64,000 nt of DNA from Bryobacterales bacterium. Its GTDB lineage: Bacteria; Acidobacteriota; Terriglobia; Bryobacterales; Bryobacteraceae. The notes under the pieces are model-generated. The model did no database searches. It saw only the letters and a list, made by a program, of their open reading frames with translations, and was not told where the DNA came from. Both the position numbers and the translations under genes were made by a program. Positions 28,618 through 37,342 of the stretch are shown in pieces. The stretch spans positions 434,001 to 498,000 of the forward strand of contig JADJWL010000026.1 in NCBI GenBank assembly GCA_016716385.1, written 5' to 3'. Positions within the stretch are counted from its first letter, which is position 1. Every line of letters starts with the position of its first letter.

Positions 28618-29330
28618 GGCAACGGCTCCCCGCAGAAGTAGGCTGCGGCGCAGACCGCGGGCAGGAGCGCCGCTGAGGCCATACGAAACGCGGCCGACCC
28701 CGTCCGCTGCGGCGCCCAGAAGAGAATTGGCTCGCGCACGCACCGCAAGGCGCTCAGGCGTTCCGCGCGGTGCGCCATGGCGAAGCCTCGCACCGTCAGC
28801 GAGGCGGCAGCCTGAGCTGCGAGCATGCCCCGCGTCCAGCGGCGGCTGCCGGCGCGGCAGTGGAACGCGATCGACATCGACCGGCAGACATCCCGCAAGA
28901 CCGCTGTGAATCGCAGGATGAGAAAAGCCATCTCAGCCAACGGTGCGAGCGGCCGGCATCTTTGCAGCGAGGCGAGCGCCTCGCTCGCGGGGGTTGTGGC
29001 CGCGAACAGCATGACCGCCGAGCCCGCACCCAGAGCGCGTAGCGCCGCCTCCAGCGCGCGCTCGCCGCTGATGAAGACCAGCGGGACGCTTCCGAGGGCG
29101 ATGAACAAGAGAACGGGTTTCAGCGCGAGTCCCCAAGCCTGGGGACGCAACCCGGCTCCCCGGAGCGCCGCTGCCGCCGCGATCGCAGCCGCGACGAGCG
29201 ACCAGGGCCAGGGCGGCAGGATCAGGCACAACGCCAGCAGGGACCCTGAGAGCACGGCCTTATCCGCGACATGCCGGCGCGTCCACCGGTTTGCGTGGGC
29301 CACACTTTCGATGGTTTCGTGCACGTGCAT
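28608..29330 (-). CDS. cbiQ: Cobalt/nickel ECF transporter T component CbiQ
   Basis: 240 residues, with hydrophobic segments across residues 25-120 and 205-230. Between them is the cytoplasmic coupling region rich in Arg (FLILRFTAVLRDVCRSM and AHRAERLSALR), the A-R-x-type motifs by which T components contact CbiO. It forms the scaffold of the energy-coupling-factor transporter with CbiM, CbiN and CbiO. It starts 3 bp after cbiN and overlaps cbiO. The N-terminus HVHETIESVAHANRW is slightly longer than usual. Confidence 0.88.
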   Translation of the reverse strand: MHVHETIESVAHANRWTRRHVADKAVLSGSLLALCLILPPWPWSLVAAAIAAAAALRGAGLRPQAWGLALKPVLLFIALGSVPLVFISGERALEAALRALGAGSAVMLFAATTPASEALASLQRCRPLAPLAEMAFLILRFTAVLRDVCRSMSIAFHCRAGSRRWTRGMLAAQAAASLTVRGFAMAHRAERLSALRCVREPILFWAPQRTGSAAFRMASAALLPAVCAAAYFCGEPLPWP

Positions 29331-29333
29331 CGG

Positions 29334-29615
29334 TTACGGCTCCCTCCTGCCGGTTCTTGCGCCCCGCCACAGGACCCCCACCGCAAACAGCAAGGCGCCG
29401 GCGCCCGCCTGGAACGCGAAAAGCAACCGTTCCCGCGCCGGGTCCGGTGTGAGCCCGGTGTCGGACATCCATGGCTCGTATCCCGGGGAAAGCTGTTCCA
29501 CCACCTGCATTGCGGACTCGTCGGAACCGGCCGTACCGGACGCGAGTTCCGCGGCCCACCATCCCCCGGCAAACACGGCTAGCGCCGCTGCTGCCGCAAT
29601 CCAAGCTCGTCTCAT
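29334..29615 (-). CDS. cbiN: Cobalt transport protein CbiN
   Basis: 93 residues from ATG 29615, overlapping cbiM by 4 bp (ATGA). Two membrane helices (WIAAAAALAVFAGGWWAAEL and LLFAFQAGAGALLFAVGVLW) flank a periplasmic loop. The loop has the CbiN features GSDESAMQVVEQLSPGYEPW and the LTPDPARERLLFAFQAG junction. CbiN helps load metal into CbiM. Its presence points to the Cbi (cobalt) type of transporter rather than the NikMN/NikL types, though some CbiMN systems carry nickel. Confidence 0.85.
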   Translation of the reverse strand: MRRAWIAAAAALAVFAGGWWAAELASGTAGSDESAMQVVEQLSPGYEPWMSDTGLTPDPARERLLFAFQAGAGALLFAVGVLWRGARTGRREP

Positions 29616-30271
29616 CCCGGCACTCCGACCGATTCGGGCAGGCCCGCGTCCGCCCTCGACCTGGCTAGGAGCTTCAGCGCCGCGCTCGTCAGAAAGCCCT
29701 CCGTGATCGCAATCGGTATCTGGGTCCAGGCGAAGACGGCCGCAAACTTCATTGCCGCTCCGGAGACTCCCGAGCCCGGATCCGGAAAGGCCAATGCGAG
29801 CTGCAACGACGTCACTCCGTACACCGCTACGCTCGAAACGGCAGCCGCGGCCCAACACGCTCCATACACGGGGATCCCAACGGCCTTCAGGCCCCGGTAG
29901 AGCCACGAGGCGACGAACGCCCCGGCGATCCCGAGGGAAAAGAGATTGGCCCCCAGTGTCGTGAGTCCCCCGTGGGCGAGCACCAATGCCTGAAGGACCA
30001 GCACGACGACGCATAGCACAGGAACCGCCCTTGGGCCGAACAGGATCGCTGCCAGCGCGATGCCCGTGGGGTGGCTGCTGCTGCCGGCAACGGAGGGAAT
30101 TTTCAGCGCCGTCAGCAACAGAAGGATTCCACCGGCGGCGGCCAGTTCGAACCGCCGCTGTCCCGAGCAAACGCGGCGGACGTGCCGCGCGCTGTCCAGA
30201 ACGAAGGGCGCCGCTGCCGCCGTCCAGAGCGCGCTATGAGCCAGGGGTAGGAAGCCTTCAGAGATGTGCAC
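29612..30271 (-). CDS. cbiM: Cobalt/nickel ECF transporter substrate-binding subunit CbiM
   Basis: 219 residues from GTG 30271. This start is chosen because it gives MHISEGFLPL, the invariant CbiM N-terminus whose amino group and His2 coordinate the metal; any longer product would destroy the site. Further landmarks are KIPSVAGSSSHPTGIALAAILFGP, with the metal-ligand His, then LVLAHGGLTTLGANLFSLGIAG and a C-terminal ITEGFL. There are six or seven membrane helices. It is the first gene of the minus-strand cluster; the Fur-like sites at 30283-30315 lie directly upstream. Confidence 0.92.
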   Translation of the reverse strand: MHISEGFLPLAHSALWTAAAAPFVLDSARHVRRVCSGQRRFELAAAGGILLLLTALKIPSVAGSSSHPTGIALAAILFGPRAVPVLCVVVLVLQALVLAHGGLTTLGANLFSLGIAGAFVASWLYRGLKAVGIPVYGACWAAAAVSSVAVYGVTSLQLALAFPDPGSGVSGAAMKFAAVFAWTQIPIAITEGFLTSAALKLLARSRADAGLPESVGVPG

Positions 30272-30282
30272 AGGCGACTCGA

Positions 30283-30315
30283 ATGATAATGAGAAAGCGT
30301 TCTTGATACTATCAT
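30283..30315. promoter_or_regulatory. Candidate Fur-family operator between cbiM and the regulator gene
   Basis: Contains TGATAATGA (30284-30292), like the start of the classical Fur box, and a perfect palindrome TGATA-C-TATCA (30304-30314). The outer ATGATA (30283-30288) and TATCAT (30310-30315) are also inverted repeats. It lies 12 bp upstream of cbiM and about 70 bp upstream of the divergent regulator, placed to control both. Confidence 0.55.
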
Positions 30316-30382
30316 GAGAAGGATCGAGCCAGCAAGACGGATGCCGGCTGCGTATGCTGGAACGGAGGGGAAAACCGCACGC

Positions 30383-30757
30383 ATGATCCGAAACACCCGC
30401 CAACGCGATGCGATCCGCCACGTGCTCGACACAGCCGGACGTCCGCTGTCACCCGAGGAGGTGCTGGCGGCGGCGCAGTCTCATGTCGAGGGTCTGGGCA
30501 TCGCCACCGTGTACCGGAACCTGAAGAACCTGGTCGAGGAGGGCTGGCTGGTGGCGGTCGACCTGCCCGGTCAGTCAGCCCGCTACGAACTGGCCGGAAA
30601 GGGACATCATCACCACTTCCACTGCCAGACCTGCGGACAGGTCTTCGACCTGCCTGGCTGCGTGAAAGGCGTCGATGCCATGGTCCCGAAGGGCTTCCAG
30701 GTCACCGGCCACGATGTCCTGCTGTATGGGGTATGCCGGTCCTGCCGGGCGGCGTGA
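30383..30757 (+). CDS. Fur-family metalloregulator
   Basis: 124 residues from ATG 30383 (MIRNTRQRDAIRHVL). The frame is open to 30314, but that region overlaps the operator and the family normally starts here. The winged-helix domain includes LGIATVYRNLKNLVEEGWL, with the DNA-recognition helix. The dimerisation domain begins with HHHHFHCQTCGQVFDLPGC and ends with GVCRSC, giving two CxxC zinc-site pairs (Cys81/84, Cys118/121) plus the His75-78 cluster. The family includes Fur, Zur, Nur and PerR; the partner genes suggest Co, Ni or Zn sensing. It is divergently transcribed from cbiM and likely autoregulated. Confidence 0.88.
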   Translation: MIRNTRQRDAIRHVLDTAGRPLSPEEVLAAAQSHVEGLGIATVYRNLKNLVEEGWLVAVDLPGQSARYELAGKGHHHHFHCQTCGQVFDLPGCVKGVDAMVPKGFQVTGHDVLLYGVCRSCRAA

Positions 30758-30766
30758 GTTCCAATA

Positions 30767-30772
30767 TATAAT
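30767..30772 (+). promoter_or_regulatory. -10 hexamer TATAAT upstream of the DUF1592-group gene
   Basis: A perfect TATAAT stands 29 bp before the TTG start at 30802, within the 44 bp after the regulator's stop. No good -35 hexamer is visible at the right distance, so it is a partial match. Confidence 0.4.
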
Positions 30773-30801
30773 CGAAAGACCCCCACGTCGCGGAGGCGCA
30801 G

Positions 30802-33800
30802 TTGGAACGGAGTTCCTGGAGCCGGATTTATTTCTTTGTTTCTGCCGTTTGCCTGCTGCTGACCCAGAGCAGCGTGCGCGCTACCGGTGAGCCCGCCAGG
30901 AGCGCTACCGCAACGTTCCGTCAATACTGCCTCGGCTGCCACGGCAAGGCGGCGATGGGCGGGCTCAGCCTCGAAAAGCTCCTCGCCGAAGAGTCGGTGG
31001 GCGACAGCTTCCTGCACTGGGAGAGAGTTGCGCTGGCGCTGGAGGACCGGCAGATGCCGCCGTCCAAGATGCCTCAGCCCAGCGATTCAGACCGGGCCCA
31101 TGCTGCGGCCTGGATCCGTTCCCGGTTGCGCGAATACGCCGAGAAGCACGCAGGGGACCCCGGCCGTGTCACGGTGCGCCGTCTGACCGGCGCGGAGTAC
31201 ACCTATACGATTCGCGATCTGACCGGGCTCGATCTCGAGGTTGGGGGCGACCTATCGGCGGATTCGGCCGGCGGCGAGGGCTTCACGAATTTCGGCGACG
31301 TCCAGTTCATGGATGATGCTGGTCTGGAGCGCTACCTCGAAGCGGCCAAGACGGTCGCGGCTCACGCGGTGATTGGCTCCGGTCCGGTCGAGTTCTTCGA
31401 AGACCCCGGCAAGACCGGGCTGGAGCTATCAGCGATCAGCCGCATCCAGGAGATCTACCGGGGCAACGGGTTCCGCGGGGTTTCCGGCGAAGGCGGCAAA
31501 CCGTACGGTGTCGAGTTGTACGCCAAGGCCTTCTATGCGGCGTGGCGGTATCGGCACCGCGGCGTGCTAGGCGACGCGGCAAAGTCCCTCGCCGAAATTG
31601 GAGCCGAAGAGGGCGTCAGCGCGCGGTTCGCCGAACACATCTGGGCGATGCTGCACGATGCCTCGGCCGGCTATCCGACGACGGAGGTGAGCGCGCGATG
31701 GCGCAGCCTGCCTACGCCGGCCGGTCCGGATGCGCGGCGTATCGCCGCCGATGCCCGCGCCCGGAGTGACGTCCTGCAGGAGTTCGTCACGGTCTGGGCC
31801 CGCTGGCTCTTCGGTGCGGGAGGCGTGGCCGAAGGTGGCCTCGGGGATGAGCGTTCGTTCGAACTCACCGCCGAAACCCTACAGCCGAAGCCGGAACAGA
31901 CAGTGAAGTTCGCCGTGCGCGGCGGGCGGCGAAAGGTGGAGAAGCCGGGGCGCATTCATCTATCGGTGACCTCGGTCAACCCTGGCTCGCAGGACAAACC
32001 CATCGTGATCTGGCGCAATGCCACGATCCGGTTCCGCGGCGCCGACGTATCCGATACCGCGCATCCGTTACGCGAAGTGGCCGCTGCGGAGAGCCTGGAG
32101 CGTCTTGGCTTCGGCAAGGCGCCAGCAGGACCCGATGAGTTTGCGATGGCAGCCGACTCGGCGCTCTACGTGGACATCGCCATGCCGCCCGGCGCCGGCG
32201 CGCTCGAAATCGAGGCGACGGTAACGCTCACCGCTCCGGACGCGGGCGACGCCGTCGTGCGCTGCACGCTCGCCGACCAGGAGTATCAGGTGTTGACGGG
32301 CGGCACGCCTTTCTCCGTCTTGCTCGGGCACCCGGACACCGCGGCTTTTCAGGCTTGGAAAGCGGGTGTGCTGTTCTTCGCAGAGAACATGCCGCAGAAT
32401 TCCCAGGGCGAGCCGACGCCGTCGGACAAAGACCCAATCCCGGCGCCCTTCAACAACGTCTACAACCAGCCGGAGCGCGACCGGTATCACCTGAAGGTGA
32501 AGTATTACCGCCAGGACCCGTTCATCGTCGGGAAGATCCTCAACGACGCCCAGCGCAAGCGTCTCAATGAGGCCTGGACCGACCTCCTTACATCGTTCGA
32601 GTACCACGACGCGTTCTTCGACTTCGTCGAGGAGAAGTTCAAACTCGATCTCAAGGGCAAGAGCATCGTTGAGATGACGCCCGAGGAGATTGCGGCACTG
32701 CCGGAGGTGCCCAGGCGCTACGGCCAGACACTCCGCACCGAGTACGACGCCATGATGGCTGCGCGTAAGGCCGCTGAACCGGGCCACATTGAAGATTGCA
32801 TCCGGTTCGCGGACCGAGCCTGGCGCCGTCCTCTGTCCGAGACCGAGAAGCAGGGGCTGCGGAACTTCTATGCGAGCACCCGCCGCACTTCCGGCCTCGA
32901 CCACCCCCGAGCGATTCGTGCGCTGCTCACCCGGATCCTGGTCGCGCCGGCGTTTCTGTATCGCGTCGAGCCGGCGGCTGCGGTCGCCTCCGGCGTTCGG
33001 CCGCTGAACAACTGGGAGATGGCGAGCCGGCTGAGCTACTTCCTGTGGTCCTCTGTCCCCGACGGCGAGTTGCGCCGCGCCGCCGCGGCCGGCGAGTTGA
33101 CCGATCCGGCTCGGATCGAGCGCCAGGTGAAGCGCATGCTCGCCGACCCCAAGGCCCGTCGCTTCGCTACGGAGTTCTTCGGCCAGTGGCTCGGCTTCTA
33201 CCGGTTCGATACCTACCGCGGCGTCGACACCGGGCGCTTCCCGGAGTTCACCGAGGACGTGAAGAAGGCGATGTACGACGAAGCGGTGCTGTTCTTCGAC
33301 CACATCGTCCGCCAGGACCGTCCCGTGGGTGAGCTGCTGACCGCGAATTACACGTTCCTCAACCAGGCACTGGCGAAGTTCTACGGCGTTGACAAGGAGT
33401 TAGACGCGGCGGATGCGGTCCGCGTCGACGATGCGCACGCGTTCCAGCGCGGCGGCATGCTGCGCCTGGGCGCGGTGTTGACCGCCACCTCCGCGCCGCT
33501 TCGCACAAGCCCGGTCAAGCGGGGCGACTGGGTGCTGCGCCGCGTGCTCGGCACCCCGACGCCCCCGCCCCCGGCCGACGCCGGGTCGATCCCGGCCGAC
33601 GACAAGCAGTTCGCCGGGCTGTCGATCTTCGAACGGCTGGCCGCGCATCAGCGCAACGCCACGTGCGCCGGATGCCACTCGCGCATCGATCCGCTCGGCT
33701 TCCCCCTGGAGCGCTACGACGCCGTCGGGCGCTGGCGCGATACCTATGCCGACGGCAAGCCCGTCCACGACACCGCGAGCTTGGCCGACAAGACCGAACT

Positions 33801-34089
33801 GGCGGGCGTCGGCGGTCTGCTCGATTACCTGAGCGCGCAGGAACGCCAGGTGCTGCGGAATCTGTCGTTCAAGCTGATCGGCTACGCGCTCGGGCGTACG
33901 GTGCTCGGGTCCGATCAGCCGCTGGTCGAAAGCCTGGTTGCCGACGGCGGCCGGACGAACTTCTCGAAGCTGATCGCGGGAATCGCGACCAGCCGGCAAT
34001 TCCGGTACCGGCGTGGGGACGAAGGCGCCGCGCCACAAACTGCGGGCGGTCCGGCCCCGAGGAACCCGGACACGAAAGGTGGATCATGA
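30802..34089 (+). CDS. Secreted diheme protein of the DUF1587-DUF1592-DUF1588-DUF1585 group
   Basis: 1095 residues. The start is TTG 30802, supported by GGAGG five bases upstream and a signal peptide (SRIYFFVSAVCLLLTQSSVRA). The first heme motif is CLGCH (43-47) in a planctomycete-type cytochrome domain. DUF1587 follows (VTVRRLTGAEYTYTIRDLTGLDL). The middle is a roughly 350-residue beta-rich region. DUF1595/DUF1592 (FADRAWRRPLSETEK; LNNWEMASRLSYFLWSSVPDGEL), DUF1588 with a second heme motif CAGCH (955-959, ATCAGCHSRIDPLGFPLERYDAVGRWR) and DUF1585 (LGRTVLGSDQ) complete it. Function is unknown. It forms an ATGA-overlapping pair with the DUF1552 gene. Confidence 0.88.
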   Translation: MERSSWSRIYFFVSAVCLLLTQSSVRATGEPARSATATFRQYCLGCHGKAAMGGLSLEKLLAEESVGDSFLHWERVALALEDRQMPPSKMPQPSDSDRAHAAAWIRSRLREYAEKHAGDPGRVTVRRLTGAEYTYTIRDLTGLDLEVGGDLSADSAGGEGFTNFGDVQFMDDAGLERYLEAAKTVAAHAVIGSGPVEFFEDPGKTGLELSAISRIQEIYRGNGFRGVSGEGGKPYGVELYAKAFYAAWRYRHRGVLGDAAKSLAEIGAEEGVSARFAEHIWAMLHDASAGYPTTEVSARWRSLPTPAGPDARRIAADARARSDVLQEFVTVWARWLFGAGGVAEGGLGDERSFELTAETLQPKPEQTVKFAVRGGRRKVEKPGRIHLSVTSVNPGSQDKPIVIWRNATIRFRGADVSDTAHPLREVAAAESLERLGFGKAPAGPDEFAMAADSALYVDIAMPPGAGALEIEATVTLTAPDAGDAVVRCTLADQEYQVLTGGTPFSVLLGHPDTAAFQAWKAGVLFFAENMPQNSQGEPTPSDKDPIPAPFNNVYNQPERDRYHLKVKYYRQDPFIVGKILNDAQRKRLNEAWTDLLTSFEYHDAFFDFVEEKFKLDLKGKSIVEMTPEEIAALPEVPRRYGQTLRTEYDAMMAARKAAEPGHIEDCIRFADRAWRRPLSETEKQGLRNFYASTRRTSGLDHPRAIRALLTRILVAPAFLYRVEPAAAVASGVRPLNNWEMASRLSYFLWSSVPDGELRRAAAAGELTDPARIERQVKRMLADPKARRFATEFFGQWLGFYRFDTYRGVDTGRFPEFTEDVKKAMYDEAVLFFDHIVRQDRPVGELLTANYTFLNQALAKFYGVDKELDAADAVRVDDAHAFQRGGMLRLGAVLTATSAPLRTSPVKRGDWVLRRVLGTPTPPPPADAGSIPADDKQFAGLSIFERLAAHQRNATCAGCHSRIDPLGFPLERYDAVGRWRDTYADGKPVHDTASLADKTELAGVGGLLDYLSAQERQVLRNLSFKLIGYALGRTVLGSDQPLVESLVADGGRTNFSKLIAGIATSRQFRYRRGDEGAAPQTAGGPAPRNPDTKGGS

Positions 34090-35405
34090 AGAGGACACGC
34101 CGTCATTTTCTGAGAGGCGCGGGAGTCGCGCTGGCGCTGCCCTGGATGGAGTCGCTGCCACTGCTGGGAGCGGAGACCCCGTCGAACAAGCCGCCGCGGC
34201 GGTTCGCGTGCATCTACTTCTCGAACGGCGTCGAGCCTGAGCACTGGTGGGCCAAGGGGACCGGCGCGTCGATGGAGATCGGTCCGGCGCTGGAGCCGAT
34301 GCGCCCCTACCGCGAAGACATCCAGTTCCTGCGGGGTCTTTATCACCAGAAGGCGCTCGAATCGACCAGCCCCCACCTCGGCCGTTCGCCGAACGTGCTC
34401 TCCGGCGCGACCGTCAGCCTCGACCCGAGTGTGATCCGCGTTGGCACGTCGTTCGACCAAGTCTTGGCGCGGCGTATCGGCGGGCAGACGGTGGTGCCCA
34501 GCCTGGCGCTCGGCATCGAGCCGAACGAACTCCGGCTCGAAGACGGGCTGTCAATGATCTATGGCTCGTGCATCTCCTGGGCCACCGACTCGAAGCCGGC
34601 GACCAAGGAGATTTACCCGTCGCGCACGTTCGACCTTCTGGTCGGCGACGGCAAGGGCCGTCAGTTGGATCGCAGCATCCTCGACGCGGTCCTCAATGAG
34701 ACGCATTCGCTCCAGCCGCACATCAGCCGCAATGACCGGCTGAAACTCGACGAGTACCTGGAATCGGTCCGCAGCATCGAGACCCGGATCGACCGCGCGT
34801 CGAAGGAAGAACGACTGGAAGGCTGGCGTCCCACGCTGGCTAAGCCGAACATGGAGCGTCCCGGGGAGAAGCTGCCGCAGGACATCCCGGATCACATGAA
34901 GCTGATGCTGGACCTGATCGTGCTCGCTTTCCAGATGGACAAGACGCGCATTGTCACGCTGATGCTGAACAATGACTTGTCCCAGATGAACTTCAAGTTC
35001 CTGGAGGGCGTGCAGGGCGCGCTGCATCTCGACCTGACGCACAACGGCAAGGCGCCCGAAGCCGAGGCGATGTACCTCAAGACGAACCAGTTCCACATCG
35101 CCCAGTTCGGCTACCTGATCCAGCGGCTGAAGAACATCGACGAAGGCGGGCAGTCTCTGCTGGATAGTGCAATGCTGATGTGTTGTTCGAGCCTGTTCGA
35201 CGGCGACGCACACTCGGCCGAGCAATTGCCGATCCTGCTGGCGGGCCGGGGCGGAGGGACTCTGAAGCCGGGCCGGATCATCGACTACTTCGACCAGGGC
35301 GACGACAACCGCCGCGCGTGCAGCCTGTATCTTTCGCTAATGGATCGGATGGGGGTCGAGTTGGAAAGCTTCGGAGACACCAGCCAGCGGCTGGTGGATC
35401 TGTAG
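34086..35405 (+). CDS. Tat-exported DUF1552 protein
   Basis: 439 residues from ATG 34086, overlapping the previous stop by 4 bp. The Tat leader is MKRTRRHFLRGAGVALALPW. Family landmarks are FACIYFSNGVEPEHWWAKG, SPHLGRSPNVLSGA, SFDQVLARRIGGQT and SLFDGDAHSAEQLPILLAG. DUF1552 is related to DUF1501 and always accompanies the DUF1592 group, so the two probably form one exported complex of unknown activity. A -10 for the following tRNA is 27 bp after the stop; no terminator is obvious in between. Confidence 0.88.
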   Translation: MKRTRRHFLRGAGVALALPWMESLPLLGAETPSNKPPRRFACIYFSNGVEPEHWWAKGTGASMEIGPALEPMRPYREDIQFLRGLYHQKALESTSPHLGRSPNVLSGATVSLDPSVIRVGTSFDQVLARRIGGQTVVPSLALGIEPNELRLEDGLSMIYGSCISWATDSKPATKEIYPSRTFDLLVGDGKGRQLDRSILDAVLNETHSLQPHISRNDRLKLDEYLESVRSIETRIDRASKEERLEGWRPTLAKPNMERPGEKLPQDIPDHMKLMLDLIVLAFQMDKTRIVTLMLNNDLSQMNFKFLEGVQGALHLDLTHNGKAPEAEAMYLKTNQFHIAQFGYLIQRLKNIDEGGQSLLDSAMLMCCSSLFDGDAHSAEQLPILLAGRGGGTLKPGRIIDYFDQGDDNRRACSLYLSLMDRMGVELESFGDTSQRLVDL

Positions 35406-35432
35406 AGTTCAAGGCAGACAGGGGCCGCCTGT

Positions 35433-35438
35433 TAGAAT
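35433..35438 (+). promoter_or_regulatory. -10 hexamer for tRNA-Arg
   Basis: TAGAAT, 12 bp before the first base of the tRNA. The -35 region is weak (TTCAAG at 35408-35413, 19-bp spacing). Confidence 0.4.
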
Positions 35439-35450
35439 GAGCGAAGGAAC

Positions 35451-35527
35451 GGGCGCGTAGCTCAGGTGGATAGAGCATCTGCCTTCTAAGCAGAGGGTCG
35501 CAGGTTCGAGTCCTGCCGCGCCTACCA
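35451..35527 (+). tRNA. tRNA-Arg (anticodon TCT)
   Basis: 77 nt with encoded CCA. The acceptor stem GGGCGCG/CGCGCCT has one G-U pair at the end. T8-A9 is followed by a GCTC D stem, an anticodon loop reading CT-TCT-AA and a T arm GCAGG-TTCGAGT-CCTGC. The anticodon reads AGA/AGG arginine codons. The 3' CCA ends three bases before the stop codon of the convergent hypE gene. Confidence 0.95.
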
Positions 35528-35530
35528 CAC

Positions 35531-36553
35531 TCAGCAAATCCGCGGAAGCTGCTCTCCCGAGAGCATATCGACCACGCGGCGTCCCCCGATCCGGCTGCGG
35601 AGAATGACGGTTCCCGCCGGCGATTCCACCACTTCCCCCGCGATCGTGGCCTCCTCGCAGCCTGCCGCCCGCAACGCTTCCAGGGCCCGGTCCGCCGACG
35701 CGCCGCTTACGAACGCCGCGAAACGCCCTTCATTCGCCACGTATAGCGGGTCCAGTCCCAGTAACTCGCATGCCGCGCGCACCGGCGCCTCCACGGGAAT
35801 CGCCGCTTCGCCGATCTCCATTCCGACACCAGCCGCGGCGGCGATTTCGTTGAGTGCTGAAGCCAGCCCTCCTCGCGTCAGATCGCGCAGGCAGTGCACC
35901 TCCGCCCCGGATTCGCACAGGCCTCGCACGGCGTCCCACAAGGGCGCGGTGTCGCTCGCGATCGCCGTCTCGAACTCGATCCCCTCGCGCACCGACAGGA
36001 TCGCCACCCCGTGAGCCCCCAGCGGACCGCTCACCAGAATCCTGTCCCCGGGCCGGACCATCGCGGGCGATACCGGGTACTCCACCACGCCGACACCCGA
36101 AGTCGTGATAAACATCCCGTCCGCCTTGCCCCGGTCCACTACCTTGGTATCGCCGGTGGCGACCGGGACTCCCGCGCGCAACGCGGCATCGCGCATCGAA
36201 CCGACGACCCGTTCCAGCGTTTCCATCGGCAGCCCTTCCTCCAGAATGAACGCCGCCGACAAGGCAACCGGCCGCGCGCCGCACATCGCCAGGTCGTTGA
36301 CGGTGCCGTTGACCGCCAGGTCGCCGATGGTGCCGCCGGGAAACACGAGCGGGTCGACGACGAAGGCGTCGGTGGTGAACGCCAGGGGTCCGCCTTGTGC
36401 TTCGAAAACGGCGCCGTCGTGGCGCGCCGCCAGCGCGGGGTTGGCGAACGCCGGAAGAAAGAGGCGCTCGATGAGTTCCTGCGTGAGGCGTCCTCCTCCG
36501 CCGTGGGCCAGCAGGACGCGATCCGTACGATGGACTGGAACAGGGCACTGCAT
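35531..36553 (-). CDS. hypE: Hydrogenase maturation protein HypE
   Basis: 340 residues with an AIR-synthase-like fold. HypE dehydrates the carbamoyl group on its C-terminal cysteine to make the CN ligand of [NiFe] hydrogenases. The protein ends exactly in PRIC, the defining C-terminus. Other landmarks are LLAHGGGGRLTQELI, FTTDAFVVDPLVFPGGTIGDLAVNGTVNDLAMCGA, the ATP-binding ATGDTKVV and LRDLTRGGLASALNEIA. SelD is a relative but lacks the PRIC tail. No other hyp or hydrogenase structural gene is present, so its partners (HypF especially) must be elsewhere. Start is ATG 36553. Confidence 0.93.
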   Translation of the reverse strand: MQCPVPVHRTDRVLLAHGGGGRLTQELIERLFLPAFANPALAARHDGAVFEAQGGPLAFTTDAFVVDPLVFPGGTIGDLAVNGTVNDLAMCGARPVALSAAFILEEGLPMETLERVVGSMRDAALRAGVPVATGDTKVVDRGKADGMFITTSGVGVVEYPVSPAMVRPGDRILVSGPLGAHGVAILSVREGIEFETAIASDTAPLWDAVRGLCESGAEVHCLRDLTRGGLASALNEIAAAAGVGMEIGEAAIPVEAPVRAACELLGLDPLYVANEGRFAAFVSGASADRALEALRAAGCEEATIAGEVVESPAGTVILRSRIGGRRVVDMLSGEQLPRIC

Positions 36554-36789
36554 ACCTTGAGTATGGAGCCTCCGAGTATGGCGCGACTACTCTTCAGGCT
36601 CGCCGCCGCGGGCGCGGATCTCGTCCGCGCGCTTTCGGATCGCTCCGCGCGCGAGATGCCGCCGGGGCGGCGCAGCGCGCATTCTTTTTGTGGAAATCTT
36701 TTTGTTCTTCGTCTCCTTAAGGCGCCATCCGATAGTGTGCAGGCAGGGATTACAGCCCGCCGCAGGATTTGCGATTGAGGAACAACACT

Positions 36790-37278
36790 ATGAAACGTCG
36801 GATTTTCGCCGCCGCAGCAGTCATTGCTCTCACCGTCTCGGGTTCCGGATTATTTGCCGCTCCCAAGGCCAATCAAGACATCGTGGACACGGCCGTCGCC
36901 GCTGGTTCCTTCAATACTCTGGTCGCCGCCGTCAAGGCCGCGGGCCTCGTGGACACCCTCAAGGGCGCCGGTCCTTTCACCGTGTTTGCGCCCACCGATG
37001 ACGCCTTCGCCAAGCTTCCCGCAGGCACAGTGGAGAATCTGCTCAAGCCGGAAAACAAGGATAAGCTGGTGGCGGTACTGACCTACCACGTGGTCCCCGG
37101 GCGCGTCATGGCGAAGGATGTCGTGAAGCTGAAGTCCGCCAAGACCGTCAATGGCAAGGAAGCGGGCATCAAGGCGTGGGGCGGCAAGGTGATGGTCGAT
37201 CAGGCGCAGGTCATCAAGACGGATATCGAGACGTCGAATGGCGTAATCCATGTCATCGACAGTGTGATTCTGCCTTAA
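36790..37278 (+). CDS. Secreted fasciclin (FAS1) domain protein
   Basis: 162 residues from ATG 36790. The signal peptide MKRRIFAAAAVIALTVSGSGLFAA is followed by one FAS1 domain. This has DIVDTAVAAGSFNTLVAAVKAAGLVDTL, the H1 motif GPFTVFAPTDDAFAKLP, LTYHVVPGRV (YH region) and the H2 motif NGVIHVIDSVILP. Such single-domain bacterial proteins are periplasmic or extracellular and thought to mediate adhesion; function here is unknown. It stands alone between hypE and a strong terminator. The 236 bp upstream hold no gene; an extracytoplasmic-type GGAAAT...GTCT pair near 36692-36715 could be its promoter but is weak. Confidence 0.85.
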   Translation: MKRRIFAAAAVIALTVSGSGLFAAPKANQDIVDTAVAAGSFNTLVAAVKAAGLVDTLKGAGPFTVFAPTDDAFAKLPAGTVENLLKPENKDKLVAVLTYHVVPGRVMAKDVVKLKSAKTVNGKEAGIKAWGGKVMVDQAQVIKTDIETSNGVIHVIDSVILP

Positions 37279-37302
37279 CTCTCGGCTTCAAGCACAGTGT
37301 AC

Positions 37303-37339
37303 GGGCGCCTGACCGACCGGAAAGGCGCCCTTTTTTTTT
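37303..37339 (+). terminator. Rho-independent terminator after the fasciclin gene
   Basis: GGGCGCC (37303-37309) pairs with GGCGCCC (37324-37330) and is followed by nine T residues. It ends just before the ATG of the next gene at 37343. Confidence 0.9.
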
Positions 37340-37342
37340 CCC

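Noticed and set aside
35531..36553. Selenophosphate synthetase (SelD), suggested by the presence of selC
   Set aside because: The C-terminal PRIC and overall pattern are those of HypE.
37303..37342. Attenuator controlling the SDR gene
   Set aside because: The hairpin with nine T residues is placed and shaped as the ordinary terminator of the fasciclin gene; no leader peptide or alternative pairing was seen.
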